NCBI RefSeq assembly: GCF_030646165.1
Contig: NZ_JAUTDO010000004.1
Coordinates: 556,598 to 620,597 of the forward strand
DNA: 64,000 nt
Direction: 5' to 3'
Source of the DNA: Conexibacter sp. CPCC 206217
Lineage (GTDB): Bacteria; Actinomycetota; Thermoleophilia; Solirubrobacterales; Solirubrobacteraceae
The notes beneath the pieces were generated by a model. It was not told the origin of the DNA. It ran no database searches and saw only the letters and a program-made list of their open reading frames with translations. The translations under genes were made by a program, and so were the position numbers. Each line of letters starts with the position of its first letter. Position 1 is the first letter of the stretch. Below are positions 8,588-17,151 of this stretch, piece after piece.

Positions 8588-9451
8588 GTGAGCAGCAGCG
8601 CCCCGCCCCCTCGCTTCGTCGCGCCGCCGCCGCGCCCGCTCGCCGACCCCGAGCGCGAGACCGCGTGGCGCCCGTGGATGGCGCCGTCCGCGCTGATCGG
8701 CGGCTTCCTCGCCGCCTTCATGGGCCAGCTGATCATCGCGGCGGTCGGCTCGCTGTTCGGGACGCCGGTCTCCGACCCCTCGCCGGCGGTCAACATCCTC
8801 GCGACGCTGTGGCAGGACATCTGCTTCGTCGGCGCGGCGATCTTCTTGGCGCGCTCGGTCGGGCCGGTCTCGCCGGGGCAGTTTGGCCTGCGCAAGACGG
8901 ACTTCTGGCGCGCCGTCCTGATCGTCGTCGGGACGTTCGTCGCGTTCACGATCCTCAGCGGCCTGTGGTCGCAGCTGATCGGGATCAGAGGCGACGACGA
9001 GCTGCCCGACTCGCTCGGCGTCGACCGCAGCACCTACGCGCTCGTCGCCGTCTGCGTGCTCGTCACCGTCGTCGCGCCGCTGGCGGAGGAGTTCCTCTTC
9101 CGCGGCTTCTTCTTCGGCGCGCTGCGCAACTGGCGCGGCGTCTGGCCGGCGGCGATCATCACCGGCGTCGTCTTCGGCGCGATCCATGGCGCCGGGACCG
9201 ACGCGGAGTTCCTGCCGCTGCTGATGCTGCTCGGTTTCCTGCTGTGTGTCGTGCGGTGGGTGACCAGATCGCTGTTGCCCTGCATCGCCCTGCACGCGGT
9301 CAACAACTCGCTCGCGTTCGGCGTCACCGCGGCCGATTGGCAGTGGTGGGCGGTCGTGCTGCTGATCGTCGGCGCGGTCAGCGCCTGCATGCTGATCTGC
9401 TGGCCGTTCGTCGGGCGTCGATCTGACCAGGCGATCGGCGCGGCGACGTGA
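8588..9451 (+). CDS. CPBP-family intramembrane metalloprotease
   Basis: Membrane protein of 287 aa with about seven hydrophobic helices, belonging to the CAAX-protease (Rce1)/bacteriocin-processing family. The three active-site motifs are visible: APLAEEFLFRG (the EExxxR motif), FGAIHG and LHAVNNS. The N-terminal 30 residues are Pro-rich and cytoplasmic. The start is GTG at 8588, 11 bp after the HAD gene. No leader-peptide substrate is encoded nearby, so the role (stress response, prenyl-like processing or other) is open. Confidence 0.92.
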   Translation: MSSSAPPPRFVAPPPRPLADPERETAWRPWMAPSALIGGFLAAFMGQLIIAAVGSLFGTPVSDPSPAVNILATLWQDICFVGAAIFLARSVGPVSPGQFGLRKTDFWRAVLIVVGTFVAFTILSGLWSQLIGIRGDDELPDSLGVDRSTYALVAVCVLVTVVAPLAEEFLFRGFFFGALRNWRGVWPAAIITGVVFGAIHGAGTDAEFLPLLMLLGFLLCVVRWVTRSLLPCIALHAVNNSLAFGVTAADWQWWAVVLLIVGAVSACMLICWPFVGRRSDQAIGAAT

Positions 9452-9483
9452 CGACGGCCCGCTCATCTAGGATTGCCTGCCTC

Positions 9484-10599
9484 ATGACCGGCCGCACCGC
9501 CATTTCCGCCATCGCCGCGTCGCTTGCGATCGCCGCGACACCGGCCGCCGCGTTCGCTCAGGACGCGCCCGCCGAGCCCGTCGTCGATCCCGCCGCTGCT
9601 GCGGCGGCCGCCGCGCCCAGCGCAGCGGCGGGCGGTCCCCAGGCCACCACCCCCCCGCCGGCGGGCAGAGAGGCGGCCAGAAGAGGCGCCGCGAGAAGGG
9701 TCGCCGTCAAGAGAGCGGCCGGCAGAATCGGCGTCAACCTCGTCGGCGGCGTCTACCACGTCGGTTCCGCAACGCTGACGGTGCCTGGCAGAGACGTTCG
9801 GATCAGCGGCCGGATCGTGCCGTACGTCCCGCACCAGAAGGTGCAGGTCAGAGTCTGGCTCGGCAGCAAGCTGGCCAAGAACGTGACCGTCACGCCGAAG
9901 CCGACGAAGACGAAGGCGACCGCGACCTTCAGCGCCAGATTCATAGCCGGCAAGACCGGCGACGTCAGAGTCTTCGCGACGCACGCCCAGACGCCCGAGC
10001 AGGCGAGACTCGCCTCCAAGGCCGCCGCCGTCACCGTCGTCGACACGAGCGCCGGATTCGGCAGCAGCGGGCCGTTCGTGAGCCTCGTGCAGCAGAAGCT
10101 CGCCGCGCTCGGCTACGCGACCTCGACCGGCGGCACCTTCGACGCCGCCCTCGGCCGCGCGCTGGAGGCGTTCCGCAAGGTCAACGGGATGGACCGCACG
10201 CAGACGCTCGACGGCGCGATCGTCGACAAGTTGCTGCGGGGCGTCGGCGGCTTCAAGGTCCGCTACCCGCAGCACGGCCGTCACGTCGAGGCCCATCTCG
10301 GCCAGCAGGTGCTGGCGCTGATCGAGAACGGCAGAGTCTTCCGCGCGTACACGACCAGCTCCGGCAAGCCGTCGACGCCGACCGTGCTCGGCAACTTCCG
10401 CTTCTACTGGAGACAGCCCGGCGTCAACGACAGAGGCATGGTCGACTCGACCTACTTCATCCGTGGCTACGCGATCCACGGCTACCCCGAAGTTCCGACC
10501 TACCCCGCCAGCCACGGTTGTCTGCGGGTCCCGATCCCGGTCGCCGCCGACATCTACAACTGGGTGCACATCGGCGATCAGATCGACGTCTACTACTAG
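9484..10599 (+). CDS. secreted L,D-transpeptidase with peptidoglycan-binding domain
   Basis: Predicted exported enzyme of 371 aa that makes 3-3 cross-links in peptidoglycan. A signal peptide (MTGRTAISAIAASLAIAATP ending near AAAFAQ) is followed by an Ala/Pro/Arg-rich linker, a beta-rich domain (about 80-190), a PG_binding_1 domain (SGPFVSLVQQKLAALGYATS) and the YkuD catalytic domain. The catalytic motif HGYPEVPTYPASHGC is visible, with Cys346. I chose ATG 9484 over the upstream GTG 9448 because it places the signal peptide correctly and leaves the CPBP gene intact. By hand count, 14 of 28 arginines are AGA, mainly in the linker and beta domain. Confidence 0.95.
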   Translation: MTGRTAISAIAASLAIAATPAAAFAQDAPAEPVVDPAAAAAAAAPSAAAGGPQATTPPPAGREAARRGAARRVAVKRAAGRIGVNLVGGVYHVGSATLTVPGRDVRISGRIVPYVPHQKVQVRVWLGSKLAKNVTVTPKPTKTKATATFSARFIAGKTGDVRVFATHAQTPEQARLASKAAAVTVVDTSAGFGSSGPFVSLVQQKLAALGYATSTGGTFDAALGRALEAFRKVNGMDRTQTLDGAIVDKLLRGVGGFKVRYPQHGRHVEAHLGQQVLALIENGRVFRAYTTSSGKPSTPTVLGNFRFYWRQPGVNDRGMVDSTYFIRGYAIHGYPEVPTYPASHGCLRVPIPVAADIYNWVHIGDQIDVYY

Positions 10600-10624
10600 G
10601 CGCCGGGAACGGGGCGTTCCACGC

Positions 10625-11212
10625 ATGCCGATCGTCGAGGCTCCGTACGGCGTCGAAGAGGCGCGCCGCCGCCTGGTCGCGGCGCTGCGCGCCGAGGCAC
10701 TGGTGATCGGCGAGGTCGTGCTGACCAGCGGCGCGGTCGCGCAGTACCTCGTCGACGTGAAGCGGGCGATCCTGCTGCCGGAGGGTTTCTTCGCCGCCGG
10801 CGTGCTGATCGCCGAACAGGCGCGCGCGCTCGGCGCGACCGCCGTCGGCGGCCTGACGATGGGCGCCGACCCGCTCGCCTGCGCGGCGCTCGCCGGCGGC
10901 GCCGACGTGAAGGCCTTCTTCGTCCGCAAGGAGGCGAAGCAGCACGGGCTCAGCCGCCGCATCGAGGGCCCGCTGCTGACCGACGGCGACCGCTGTCTGA
11001 TCGTCGAGGACGTCGTCACGACCGGCGGCTCGACCGTCAAGGCGATCGAGGCGGTGCGCGCCGAGGGACGCGAGATCTGCGGCGTCGTCGCGATCTGCGA
11101 CCGCCTCGCCGGCGGCGCGGCTGCGATCGAAGAGGCCGCGCAGGCGCCGTACGTCGCGCTGACGTCGATCGACGAGGTCTATCCGGAGCGGCCAGACAGG
11201 GCGGCCGCGTAG
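10625..11212 (+). CDS. pyrE: orotate phosphoribosyltransferase
   Basis: Adds phosphoribosyl pyrophosphate to orotate in pyrimidine synthesis. The 195-residue cytoplasmic protein contains the type I PRTase PRPP-binding loop CLIVEDVVTTGGST, a catalytic-loop segment FFVRKEAKQHGLSRRIEG and GGLTMGADPLACAAL. The frame extends upstream into the transpeptidase gene, but ATG 10625 gives the family length. It ends 31 bp from the convergent gene at 11244, with a hairpin between them. Confidence 0.95.
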   Translation: MPIVEAPYGVEEARRRLVAALRAEALVIGEVVLTSGAVAQYLVDVKRAILLPEGFFAAGVLIAEQARALGATAVGGLTMGADPLACAALAGGADVKAFFVRKEAKQHGLSRRIEGPLLTDGDRCLIVEDVVTTGGSTVKAIEAVRAEGREICGVVAICDRLAGGAAAIEEAAQAPYVALTSIDEVYPERPDRAAA

Positions 11213-11222
11213 CTGCGGCGTC

Positions 11223-11245
11223 GAGCGCCGGCCGCCGCGGCGCTC
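11223..11245. terminator. hairpin between convergent genes
   Basis: GAGCGCCG (11223-11230) pairs with CGGCGCTC (11238-11245): eight perfect base pairs around a 7-base loop. It lies just after the pyrE stop and overlaps the first base or two of the minus-strand stop codon, so it could terminate transcription from both sides. Confidence 0.55.
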
Positions 11246-11885
11246 AGGCTGGACGTTCCGCGTGCAGCGTGTCGACGACTCGGCCGACGACTCTGCGCGC
11301 CGGCGAGCTGGGCGACTGGGCGCTGCGGAAGGCCAGCAGCGTGAAGGTCGCGTCGCCGCGGCGCTGCAGTGCGACGAGCGTGATCGCCTGCTTGACGCCG
11401 GTATCGGCGTAGGTGCCGGTTGCCGTCGCCAGCGCGCCCGGGTAGGGCGCCTCCTGCACCTCGCGGGCCGGCGAGGAGCGCAGGCCTCTGTAGCCCCTCA
11501 GGCTCTCGATCGCCTCCCTCGCGTACGTGTGCGGCGCGGCGATCTTGCCCGGGTCGCTGCGGTCCGCGCCGACCGCGATCGCGAGCGTGCGATCGCGCGA
11601 GCGCAGCACGAGCGTGCCGTCGCTGCGGCGCGATGTCCAGCCGGGCGGCAGCCCGACGCTGAAGCCGGCCTGCGGATCGCGCACACGTCTCCACCCGCGC
11701 GGCAGCTGCGGCTCCGGCCCCGCGGGCGCGACCGGCACGTTCGCCGCGGTCGCCGCCGGCGTCGTCGTCGTGATCGTGCGCGTGCCGCCTTCGGCGCCGA
11801 GCCCGCCGAACGCCTTCACGGTCGCGACGCCAGCCGCCAGCGCGCAGACGGTCAGCAGCACGACGCGTCGCCCCGTCCGTGACAT
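11244..11885 (-). CDS. secreted or membrane-anchored protein of unknown function
   Basis: 213 aa with an N-terminal hydrophobic segment (RRVVLLTVCALAAGVATVKA) and a Thr/Ala/Pro-rich linker. The globular domain (about 65-210) begins PRGWRRVRDPQAGFSVGLPPGW, a pattern like PsbP/LpqN-type domains in actinobacterial surface proteins, where a Trp-Gly strand precedes a beta sheet. No lipobox Cys at the right place and no catalytic residues were recognised. It follows the FUSC gene by only 9 bp, so they probably form an operon. Confidence 0.75.
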   Translation of the reverse strand: MSRTGRRVVLLTVCALAAGVATVKAFGGLGAEGGTRTITTTTPAATAANVPVAPAGPEPQLPRGWRRVRDPQAGFSVGLPPGWTSRRSDGTLVLRSRDRTLAIAVGADRSDPGKIAAPHTYAREAIESLRGYRGLRSSPAREVQEAPYPGALATATGTYADTGVKQAITLVALQRRGDATFTLLAFRSAQSPSSPARRVVGRVVDTLHAERPA

Positions 11886-11894
11886 GTCCCCAGC

Positions 11895-13037
11895 CTAGAG
11901 GCTCGGGCGGAGATCGGCCTCGACCAGCTCCTCCTGCGCCACCTCGCGCGCTGCCGCTCGCACCGCCGTGCGGGCCTCGTCACCGTCGAGCCCGAGCGCG
12001 CGCAGCAGGTCGACGGCGGTCGAGCGGACCTGGCCGACGAGCACGCTGACGGACATGTTGCCGGTCCGCTCCAGCACCAGCGTCGCGCGCGCCGCGGCCC
12101 GCAGCGCAGCGGCGCGCGGGCCCGCGGAGGTGTCGCCGCCGTGGTCGGAGAGGGCGTCGTCGAAGCCGCGCACGGCGACCGCCAGCTCCTGCAGCGCGAG
12201 CGGGATGTCGTCGGGCACGTGGTCGCCGAGCTGCAGCGCGCGCATCGCGCCGCGCGCCAGCACGCGCACGTTGCGCACCGCGTTGTCGAGTTGGGGGTCG
12301 GCGTCGGCGTAGTGGGCGACGGCGTCGCGCGTGCGCCAGCGCGGCGGCGCCATCCGCGCGGTCTCGCCGGCGGCGACGACCGCGGTGTGGAACGCGCCGG
12401 CCTTCGCGTCGAGCGTGCGCGCCCGTGCGAGCGCCCGCTCGCAGGCGGTCGCGTCGTCGGTCCGCAGCGCGGTCGCGACGTCGTCGAGCGCGCCGGCCAG
12501 CTCGTTCAGCAGCGGGCGCACCGTCCGATGCGCGAGCGCGAGCGGGTCGACGGGCAGCAGGATCGCGACCCCGATCGCGACCAGTCCGCCGGTGAACGCG
12601 TCGATGATCCGCGCCCAGTAGATCCCCTCCGTCGGCGGCTGCAGCGTCACGACGAGGATCGCGGCGCTGGCCGCCTGCGCGACGAGGATCGGTCCGCCGC
12701 CGACGAACACGGCCGCGCCCATCGCCAGCGCGACGACGACCATCAGCTGCAGCGTGCCGACGCCGATGACGGAGATCAGCAGGTCCCCGACGGCGATCCC
12801 GATCGTCACGCCGACCATCAGCTCGACGGTGCGGCGGCCGCGTTCGACATAGCTGGCGCCGAGGCAGATGATCGCCGAGATCGGCGCGAAGAACGGCCGC
12901 GCGTGGCCGAACACCTCGGTCGCGATCAGCCACGCGGCGCCGGCCGCGAGCGTCGCCTGCAGGATCGGCAGCCCGGCGCGGCGCAGATCGCCGAGACGGC
13001 TGCGCAGCCGCATCCGTCTGCGCGTCGATTCGAGCAC
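11895..13037 (-). CDS. FUSC / aromatic acid exporter-like membrane protein
   Basis: About 380 aa. The N-terminal half has about six hydrophobic helices, including RPFFAPISAIICLGASYVER and RRTVELMVGVTIGIAVGDLL, the conserved FUSC pattern in which an Arg-Arg-Thr-rich turn leads into a glycine-rich helix. The C-terminal half is Ala/Arg-rich and helical, presumably cytoplasmic. Family members are linked to efflux of aromatic acids or fusaric acid; the substrate here is unknown. GTG 13037 is preferred over ATG 13082 because GGAGGG lies about 12 bases upstream, though the spacing is long. The tRNA-Arg gene on the same strand ends 27-73 bp upstream. Confidence 0.85.
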   Translation of the reverse strand: MLESTRRRMRLRSRLGDLRRAGLPILQATLAAGAAWLIATEVFGHARPFFAPISAIICLGASYVERGRRTVELMVGVTIGIAVGDLLISVIGVGTLQLMVVVALAMGAAVFVGGGPILVAQAASAAILVVTLQPPTEGIYWARIIDAFTGGLVAIGVAILLPVDPLALAHRTVRPLLNELAGALDDVATALRTDDATACERALARARTLDAKAGAFHTAVVAAGETARMAPPRWRTRDAVAHYADADPQLDNAVRNVRVLARGAMRALQLGDHVPDDIPLALQELAVAVRGFDDALSDHGGDTSAGPRAAALRAAARATLVLERTGNMSVSVLVGQVRSTAVDLLRALGLDGDEARTAVRAAAREVAQEELVEADLRPSL

Positions 13038-13109
13038 GCTGACAGCATGCCCTCCAACGGGCTCGCGCGTCGCCCGGGGCATCGGCGCGGTCTGCTTGAT
13101 CGCCGTCGA

Positions 13110-13183
<74 letters not shown>

Positions 13184-13271
13184 GCGTGGCACAGCGTAAT
13201 GGTTCATGTATACGCCGTGAGCCTGTGCTATGTCACGGTTCAAGACAGGAGTTGCACACTCATAGGCGAAC

Positions 13272-13286
13272 TTCGAACGGTTCGAA
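13272..13286. promoter_or_regulatory. palindrome upstream of peptide ABC cassette
   Basis: TTCGAAC-G-GTTCGAA is a perfect inverted repeat with a one-base centre, 59 bp before the GTG of the first permease gene. It lies in the 161-bp gap 13184-13344, which is visibly less GC-rich than its surroundings and is the only room for the promoter of this cassette. It may be an operator for a regulator encoded elsewhere. The T-loop-like TTCGAA core is also compatible with chance. Confidence 0.4.
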
Positions 13287-13344
13287 TGTCGGCGATCGAT
13301 CGTGCAACTGACGCGCTGCAAACACCTGCGGGGGGACCCACAAG

Positions 13345-14322
13345 GTGAGCGTAGGCACGCCAGGTTTTCTGCAAGGGCAGCCGGCCGAGTTCCCCCTCGA
13401 CGGCGCCGGCGGCGACCATGCGCGCTCGCCGGCGCAGCTCTTCTGGCAGCGCCTGCGCCGTGACCGCGTCGCGCTCGCGGCGCTCGTCGTGATCGTTCTG
13501 CTGGTGCTCGTCGCGCTGCTCGCGCCGCTGGTCGTGAGACTGTTCGGCGCGCCTGGACCCAACGCGCGCGACCGCGACGCGCTCGACGCCTTCGGCGCGC
13601 CCGCCGGCCCCAGTTCCGAGCATCTCTTCGGCGTCGACGACTTCGGTCGCGACGTCTTCTCGCGCACCGTCTACGGCGCCCGCGTCTCGCTCTTCGTCGG
13701 GCTCGCAGGCACCGCGATCGCCGTCGTCATCGGGGTTGCGCTCGGTCTCGTCGCCGGCTGGTACCGCGGCTGGGTCGACACCGCGCTGGCCGGGCTGACC
13801 GACGTGATGCTGGCCTTCCCGGTGCTGCTGCTCGGGCTCGGGATCGCCTCCGCCTGCACGCTCGGCGACGGGTGCGCGGGCGGCCTCGTCCAGCCCGGGC
13901 TGCGGACGGTCCTGCTGGTCGTCGCGATCATCGGCTGGACGGTCGTCGCGCGTGTCGTGCGCGGGCAGGTGCTGTCGTTGCGCGAGCGCGAGTTCGTCGA
14001 CGCCGCGCGCGCCGCGGGCGCCTCCGATCGTGTCGTCTTGCTGCGCGAGATCCTCCCGAACCTGACGCCCACGATCATTGTCTACTCAAGTCTGATGATC
14101 CCGCAGACGATCTTGTTCGAGGCGGCGCTGTCCTTCCTGGGAGTGGGAGTGTCACCGTCGACCGCGAGCTGGGGCTCGATGATCGCTGACGCAGCACCGA
14201 ACTTCGATACGCAATGGTGGTACATGCTGTTCCCAGGGTTGGCACTGCTTGTCACTGTGCTGGCGTTCAACCTGTTGGGTGACGGTGTGCAAGACGCACT
14301 CGACCCGACGACCAACCGGTGA
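13345..14322 (+). CDS. peptide/oligopeptide ABC transporter permease (DppC/OppC type)
   Basis: 325-aa inner-membrane permease. The N-terminal OppC-N helix (residues 35-60) is followed by HLFGVDDFGRDVFSRTVYGAR, the signature of the family, and five further helices. The EAA loop, which contacts the ATPase, reads REREFVDAARAAGASDRVVLLREILPN. The GTG start at 13345 has GGGGGGA upstream. The stop is 35 bp before the start of the substrate-binding protein. No ATPase gene follows in this cassette. Confidence 0.94.
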   Translation: MSVGTPGFLQGQPAEFPLDGAGGDHARSPAQLFWQRLRRDRVALAALVVIVLLVLVALLAPLVVRLFGAPGPNARDRDALDAFGAPAGPSSEHLFGVDDFGRDVFSRTVYGARVSLFVGLAGTAIAVVIGVALGLVAGWYRGWVDTALAGLTDVMLAFPVLLLGLGIASACTLGDGCAGGLVQPGLRTVLLVVAIIGWTVVARVVRGQVLSLREREFVDAARAAGASDRVVLLREILPNLTPTIIVYSSLMIPQTILFEAALSFLGVGVSPSTASWGSMIADAAPNFDTQWWYMLFPGLALLVTVLAFNLLGDGVQDALDPTTNR

Positions 14323-14357
14323 GACTTCTCCCTGATCCGATGATGAAAGGACCGACA

Positions 14358-16148
14358 ATGCCGCGAAACGCCGTGCGGGCGCTCCTCGCGGGCCTCCTCT
14401 GCCTGTCCCTCGCCGCCCTCCTCACCGCGTGTGGTGACAGCGGCAACGACAACGGCGGTGACAGCAGGGGAGCCGACGCGACCGCGAAAGCGGACGACGG
14501 CGCCAGCGGGAGAAGAGGCGGCGTCCTGAGAATCGTCAGCGAGGAGGACGTGCAGCAGCCGCTGGAGTCCGGCGCCGCCTATTCCAGCGGCGCGCTCAAC
14601 GTGCTCGCCGGCACCGTTCGCCCGCTCTACCGCTACGACCCGGACGACCCGACCGACGCCGTGCCGGACCTCGCCGCCGGCCCGCCGCAGATTTCACCTG
14701 ACGGCAGAACGCTCACGGTGAGAATTCGCAGCGGGGTGAGATACAGCCCGCCGGTGAATCGTGAGGTGACGTCGAGAGACGTCAAGTACGCGGTCGAGCG
14801 TGGCTTCAACCCCGCCGTCGGCAACGGCTATGCGGGCACCTGGTACGGCGCCGTCGTCGGCGCCGACAGAGCCTCGGGCGGCCCGCTCGCCGGCATCACG
14901 ACGCCCGACGACCAGACGATCGTCTTCAGACTCACGCGGCCGACCGCCGGCCTGCTCGCGCAGGCGATGATCCTGCCGCTGTCGGCGCCGGTGCCGCCGG
15001 AGTACGCGCGCAGATACGACGACAAGAGAGAGGGCCAGGTCTCCAACTACGCCGCGCACCAGGTCGCGACCGGCCCGTACATGTTCGACGCGGACGCCGA
15101 CGGCAGAGTCCAGGGTGTCGGCATCGTGCCGGGCCGCAGACTCGTGCTGAAGCGCAACCCGAACTGGGATCCGGCGACCGACGACCGCCCCGCCTACCTC
15201 GACGGGATCGAGTGGTCGATCGGCAACGACCCGAACGTCGCCGGCCGCCAGGTGCTCGAGGGTGAGGACATGACGCTCGGCGACACGCCGACCGCGGCGA
15301 TCCTCAAGCGCGCCGTCCAGCGCTACCCCGACCAGATCTTCTTCAGCCCCGGCGCCGGCTCGCGGTACGCGGCGCTCAACACGCAGATCCCGCCGTTCGA
15401 CGACGCGAACCTGCGCAAGGCCGTCGCCGCGCAGCTGGACCGCGACCAGATGCGGCTCGTGCGCGGCGGCGAGGTGCTGGGTCCGATCGCGACGCACTTC
15501 CTCTACCCCGGCGTCGCCGGCTTCGAGGAGGCGGGCGGCCTGAGAGGGCCGGGCGTCGACTTCCTCGCCAGCCCCGCGGGCAACCCCGCGGTGGCGAGAA
15601 GATACATGGCGGCCGCCGGCTATCCGGATGGCAGATACACGGGCGACGAGACGGTCAGCGTCGTCGGCGACTCCGGCGACCCGTCCGACAAGGACGCGCA
15701 GCTCGTCGACGAGGCGCTGCGCGAGCTGGGCTTCAGAACGAAGCTGCAGCTGGTCGACTCCGGCACGATGTACGAGAGATTCTGCACGGTGCCGAAGGCG
15801 AGAGTGAACGTCTGCCCGAACCTCGGCTGGCAGCGCGACTTCGCCGATCCGCAGACGGTCCTCGACGGTGCCTTCAACGGCGCCGCGATCATCCCGAACG
15901 GCAACTCGAACTGGCCGCAGCTCAACGATCCGAGAATCAACGCGGCGATGGCGAGAGCGGAATTGCTCGTCGACAAGCAGGAACGTGCCGACGCGTGGGC
16001 GAAGATCGACGAGATGATCACCAAGACGGGTGCGGCGATCCCCTGGCTGTGGGACAGCCAGCCGATCGTCTCGTCGGAGGACGTGCGCTGCGCCAACCAG
16101 CTGTGGAACCAGGGGCACTGCGACTTCGCCTACAGCTCGCTGAGATAG
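14358..16148 (+). CDS. peptide ABC transporter substrate-binding lipoprotein
   Basis: 596-aa extracytoplasmic binding protein of SBP family 5. The signal peptide ends in lipobox LLTAC with Cys25, followed by a Gly/Asp/Ser-rich linker, so it is lipid-anchored. The domain starts at RRGGVLRIVSEEDVQQPLES and contains LAAGPPQISPDGRTLTVRIR, the typical SBP_bac_5 strand pair. ATG 14358 has AAAGGA seven bases upstream and is preferred over the in-frame GTG at 14319, which overlaps the permease stop. Many arginines are AGA. The gene lies between the two permease genes, an uncommon order. Confidence 0.94.
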   Translation: MPRNAVRALLAGLLCLSLAALLTACGDSGNDNGGDSRGADATAKADDGASGRRGGVLRIVSEEDVQQPLESGAAYSSGALNVLAGTVRPLYRYDPDDPTDAVPDLAAGPPQISPDGRTLTVRIRSGVRYSPPVNREVTSRDVKYAVERGFNPAVGNGYAGTWYGAVVGADRASGGPLAGITTPDDQTIVFRLTRPTAGLLAQAMILPLSAPVPPEYARRYDDKREGQVSNYAAHQVATGPYMFDADADGRVQGVGIVPGRRLVLKRNPNWDPATDDRPAYLDGIEWSIGNDPNVAGRQVLEGEDMTLGDTPTAAILKRAVQRYPDQIFFSPGAGSRYAALNTQIPPFDDANLRKAVAAQLDRDQMRLVRGGEVLGPIATHFLYPGVAGFEEAGGLRGPGVDFLASPAGNPAVARRYMAAAGYPDGRYTGDETVSVVGDSGDPSDKDAQLVDEALRELGFRTKLQLVDSGTMYERFCTVPKARVNVCPNLGWQRDFADPQTVLDGAFNGAAIIPNGNSNWPQLNDPRINAAMARAELLVDKQERADAWAKIDEMITKTGAAIPWLWDSQPIVSSEDVRCANQLWNQGHCDFAYSSLR

Positions 16149-16160
16149 GCGGGCCGTCAC

Positions 16161-16184
16161 GGCGCGCCCCGCGCGGGGCGCGCC
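16161..16184 (+). promoter_or_regulatory. 24-bp perfect palindrome (RNA hairpin) between binding protein and second permease
   Basis: GGCGCGCCCC-GCGC-GGGGCGCGCC: a 10-bp stem with a GCGC centre, starting 12 bp after the binding-protein stop and ending 4 bp before the ATG of the next gene. In mRNA it would bury the G-rich segment that could serve as ribosome binding site for the permease. It could stabilise the upstream transcript, lower permease translation, or terminate part of transcription. Confidence 0.6.
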
Positions 16185-16188
16185 GGCG

Positions 16189-17151
16189 ATGATCCGCTAC
16201 CTGCTGCGGCGGCTGCTGTGGGCCGCGTTCGTGCTCGTCTGCGTCTGCGCGCTCACGTTCGTGCTGTTCTTCCTGCTGCCGTCGGGCGACCCGGCGGTGC
16301 TGCGCGCGGGTAGAGACGCGTCGCCGGAGACGCTCGCGCAGATCCGCACCCAGCTCGGCCTCGACGACCCCGTCTACGTCCAGTTCTGGACGTACCTGAA
16401 GGGCGTCGTGCTGCACTTCGACCTCGGCTACAGCTACTTCAGCGGGGCGTCGGTCTCCTCGCTGCTGCTGGACCGGCTGCCGGCGACGATCTCGCTCGCG
16501 CTCGGGGCGGCGCTGCTGTGGCTGGCGATCGCGACGCCGATCGGGATCGTCTCGGCATTGCATCGGCGCACGTGGGTCGACCGCGTCTTCATGGGCGGCG
16601 CGCTGATCGCGATCTCGGCGCCCGTCTACTGGGTCGGCCTGATCGTGCTCTACCTGTTCGCCGACGACATCGGCCGCTTCCCGCTGCTGCCCGGCGCCGA
16701 CTCCTACGTCGGGCTGACCGACGATCCCGGCGCGTGGTTCGGCTCGATGCTGCTGCCGTGGCTGGTGCTGGCGGGCTCGTTCGCGGGCATCTACGCGCGG
16801 ATGCTGCGCACGAGCCTGATCGAGACGATGGGCCGCGACTTCATCCGCACGGCGCGCGCGAAGGGGATCTCGGAGCGCCGCGTCGTGCTGCGCCACGGCG
16901 TGCGCGTCGCGATCACGCCGGTCGTGACGCTGCTCGGCGTCGACCTCGGCGTGCTGCTGGGCGGCGCGATCCTGACCGAGCGCGTCTTCAACATCCCCGG
17001 CATCGGCGGGCTCAGCCTCGACGCGATCAGATACGCCGACTTCCCCGTGATCCAGGGGACGGTGCTGCTGGCCGCGCTCTTCGTCGTGCTCGCGAACCTC
17101 GTCGTCGACGTCGTCTACGCGTTCCTGGACCCGCGCGTGCGCTACGGCTGA
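16189..17151 (+). CDS. peptide/oligopeptide ABC transporter permease (DppB/OppB type)
   Basis: 320-aa permease with six helices. The N-terminus MIRYLLRRLLWAAFVLVCVC and the segment LGLDDPVYVQFWTYLKGVV are characteristic of DppB. The EAA loop is IRTARAKGISERRVVLRHGVR, and the C-terminus is VVYAFLDPRVRYG, the family's usual ending. It follows the binding protein across a strong hairpin. Its stop codon directly abuts the stop codon of the minus-strand gene at 17152, so no intergenic terminator separates them. Confidence 0.94.
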   Translation: MIRYLLRRLLWAAFVLVCVCALTFVLFFLLPSGDPAVLRAGRDASPETLAQIRTQLGLDDPVYVQFWTYLKGVVLHFDLGYSYFSGASVSSLLLDRLPATISLALGAALLWLAIATPIGIVSALHRRTWVDRVFMGGALIAISAPVYWVGLIVLYLFADDIGRFPLLPGADSYVGLTDDPGAWFGSMLLPWLVLAGSFAGIYARMLRTSLIETMGRDFIRTARAKGISERRVVLRHGVRVAITPVVTLLGVDLGVLLGGAILTERVFNIPGIGGLSLDAIRYADFPVIQGTVLLAALFVVLANLVVDVVYAFLDPRVRYG

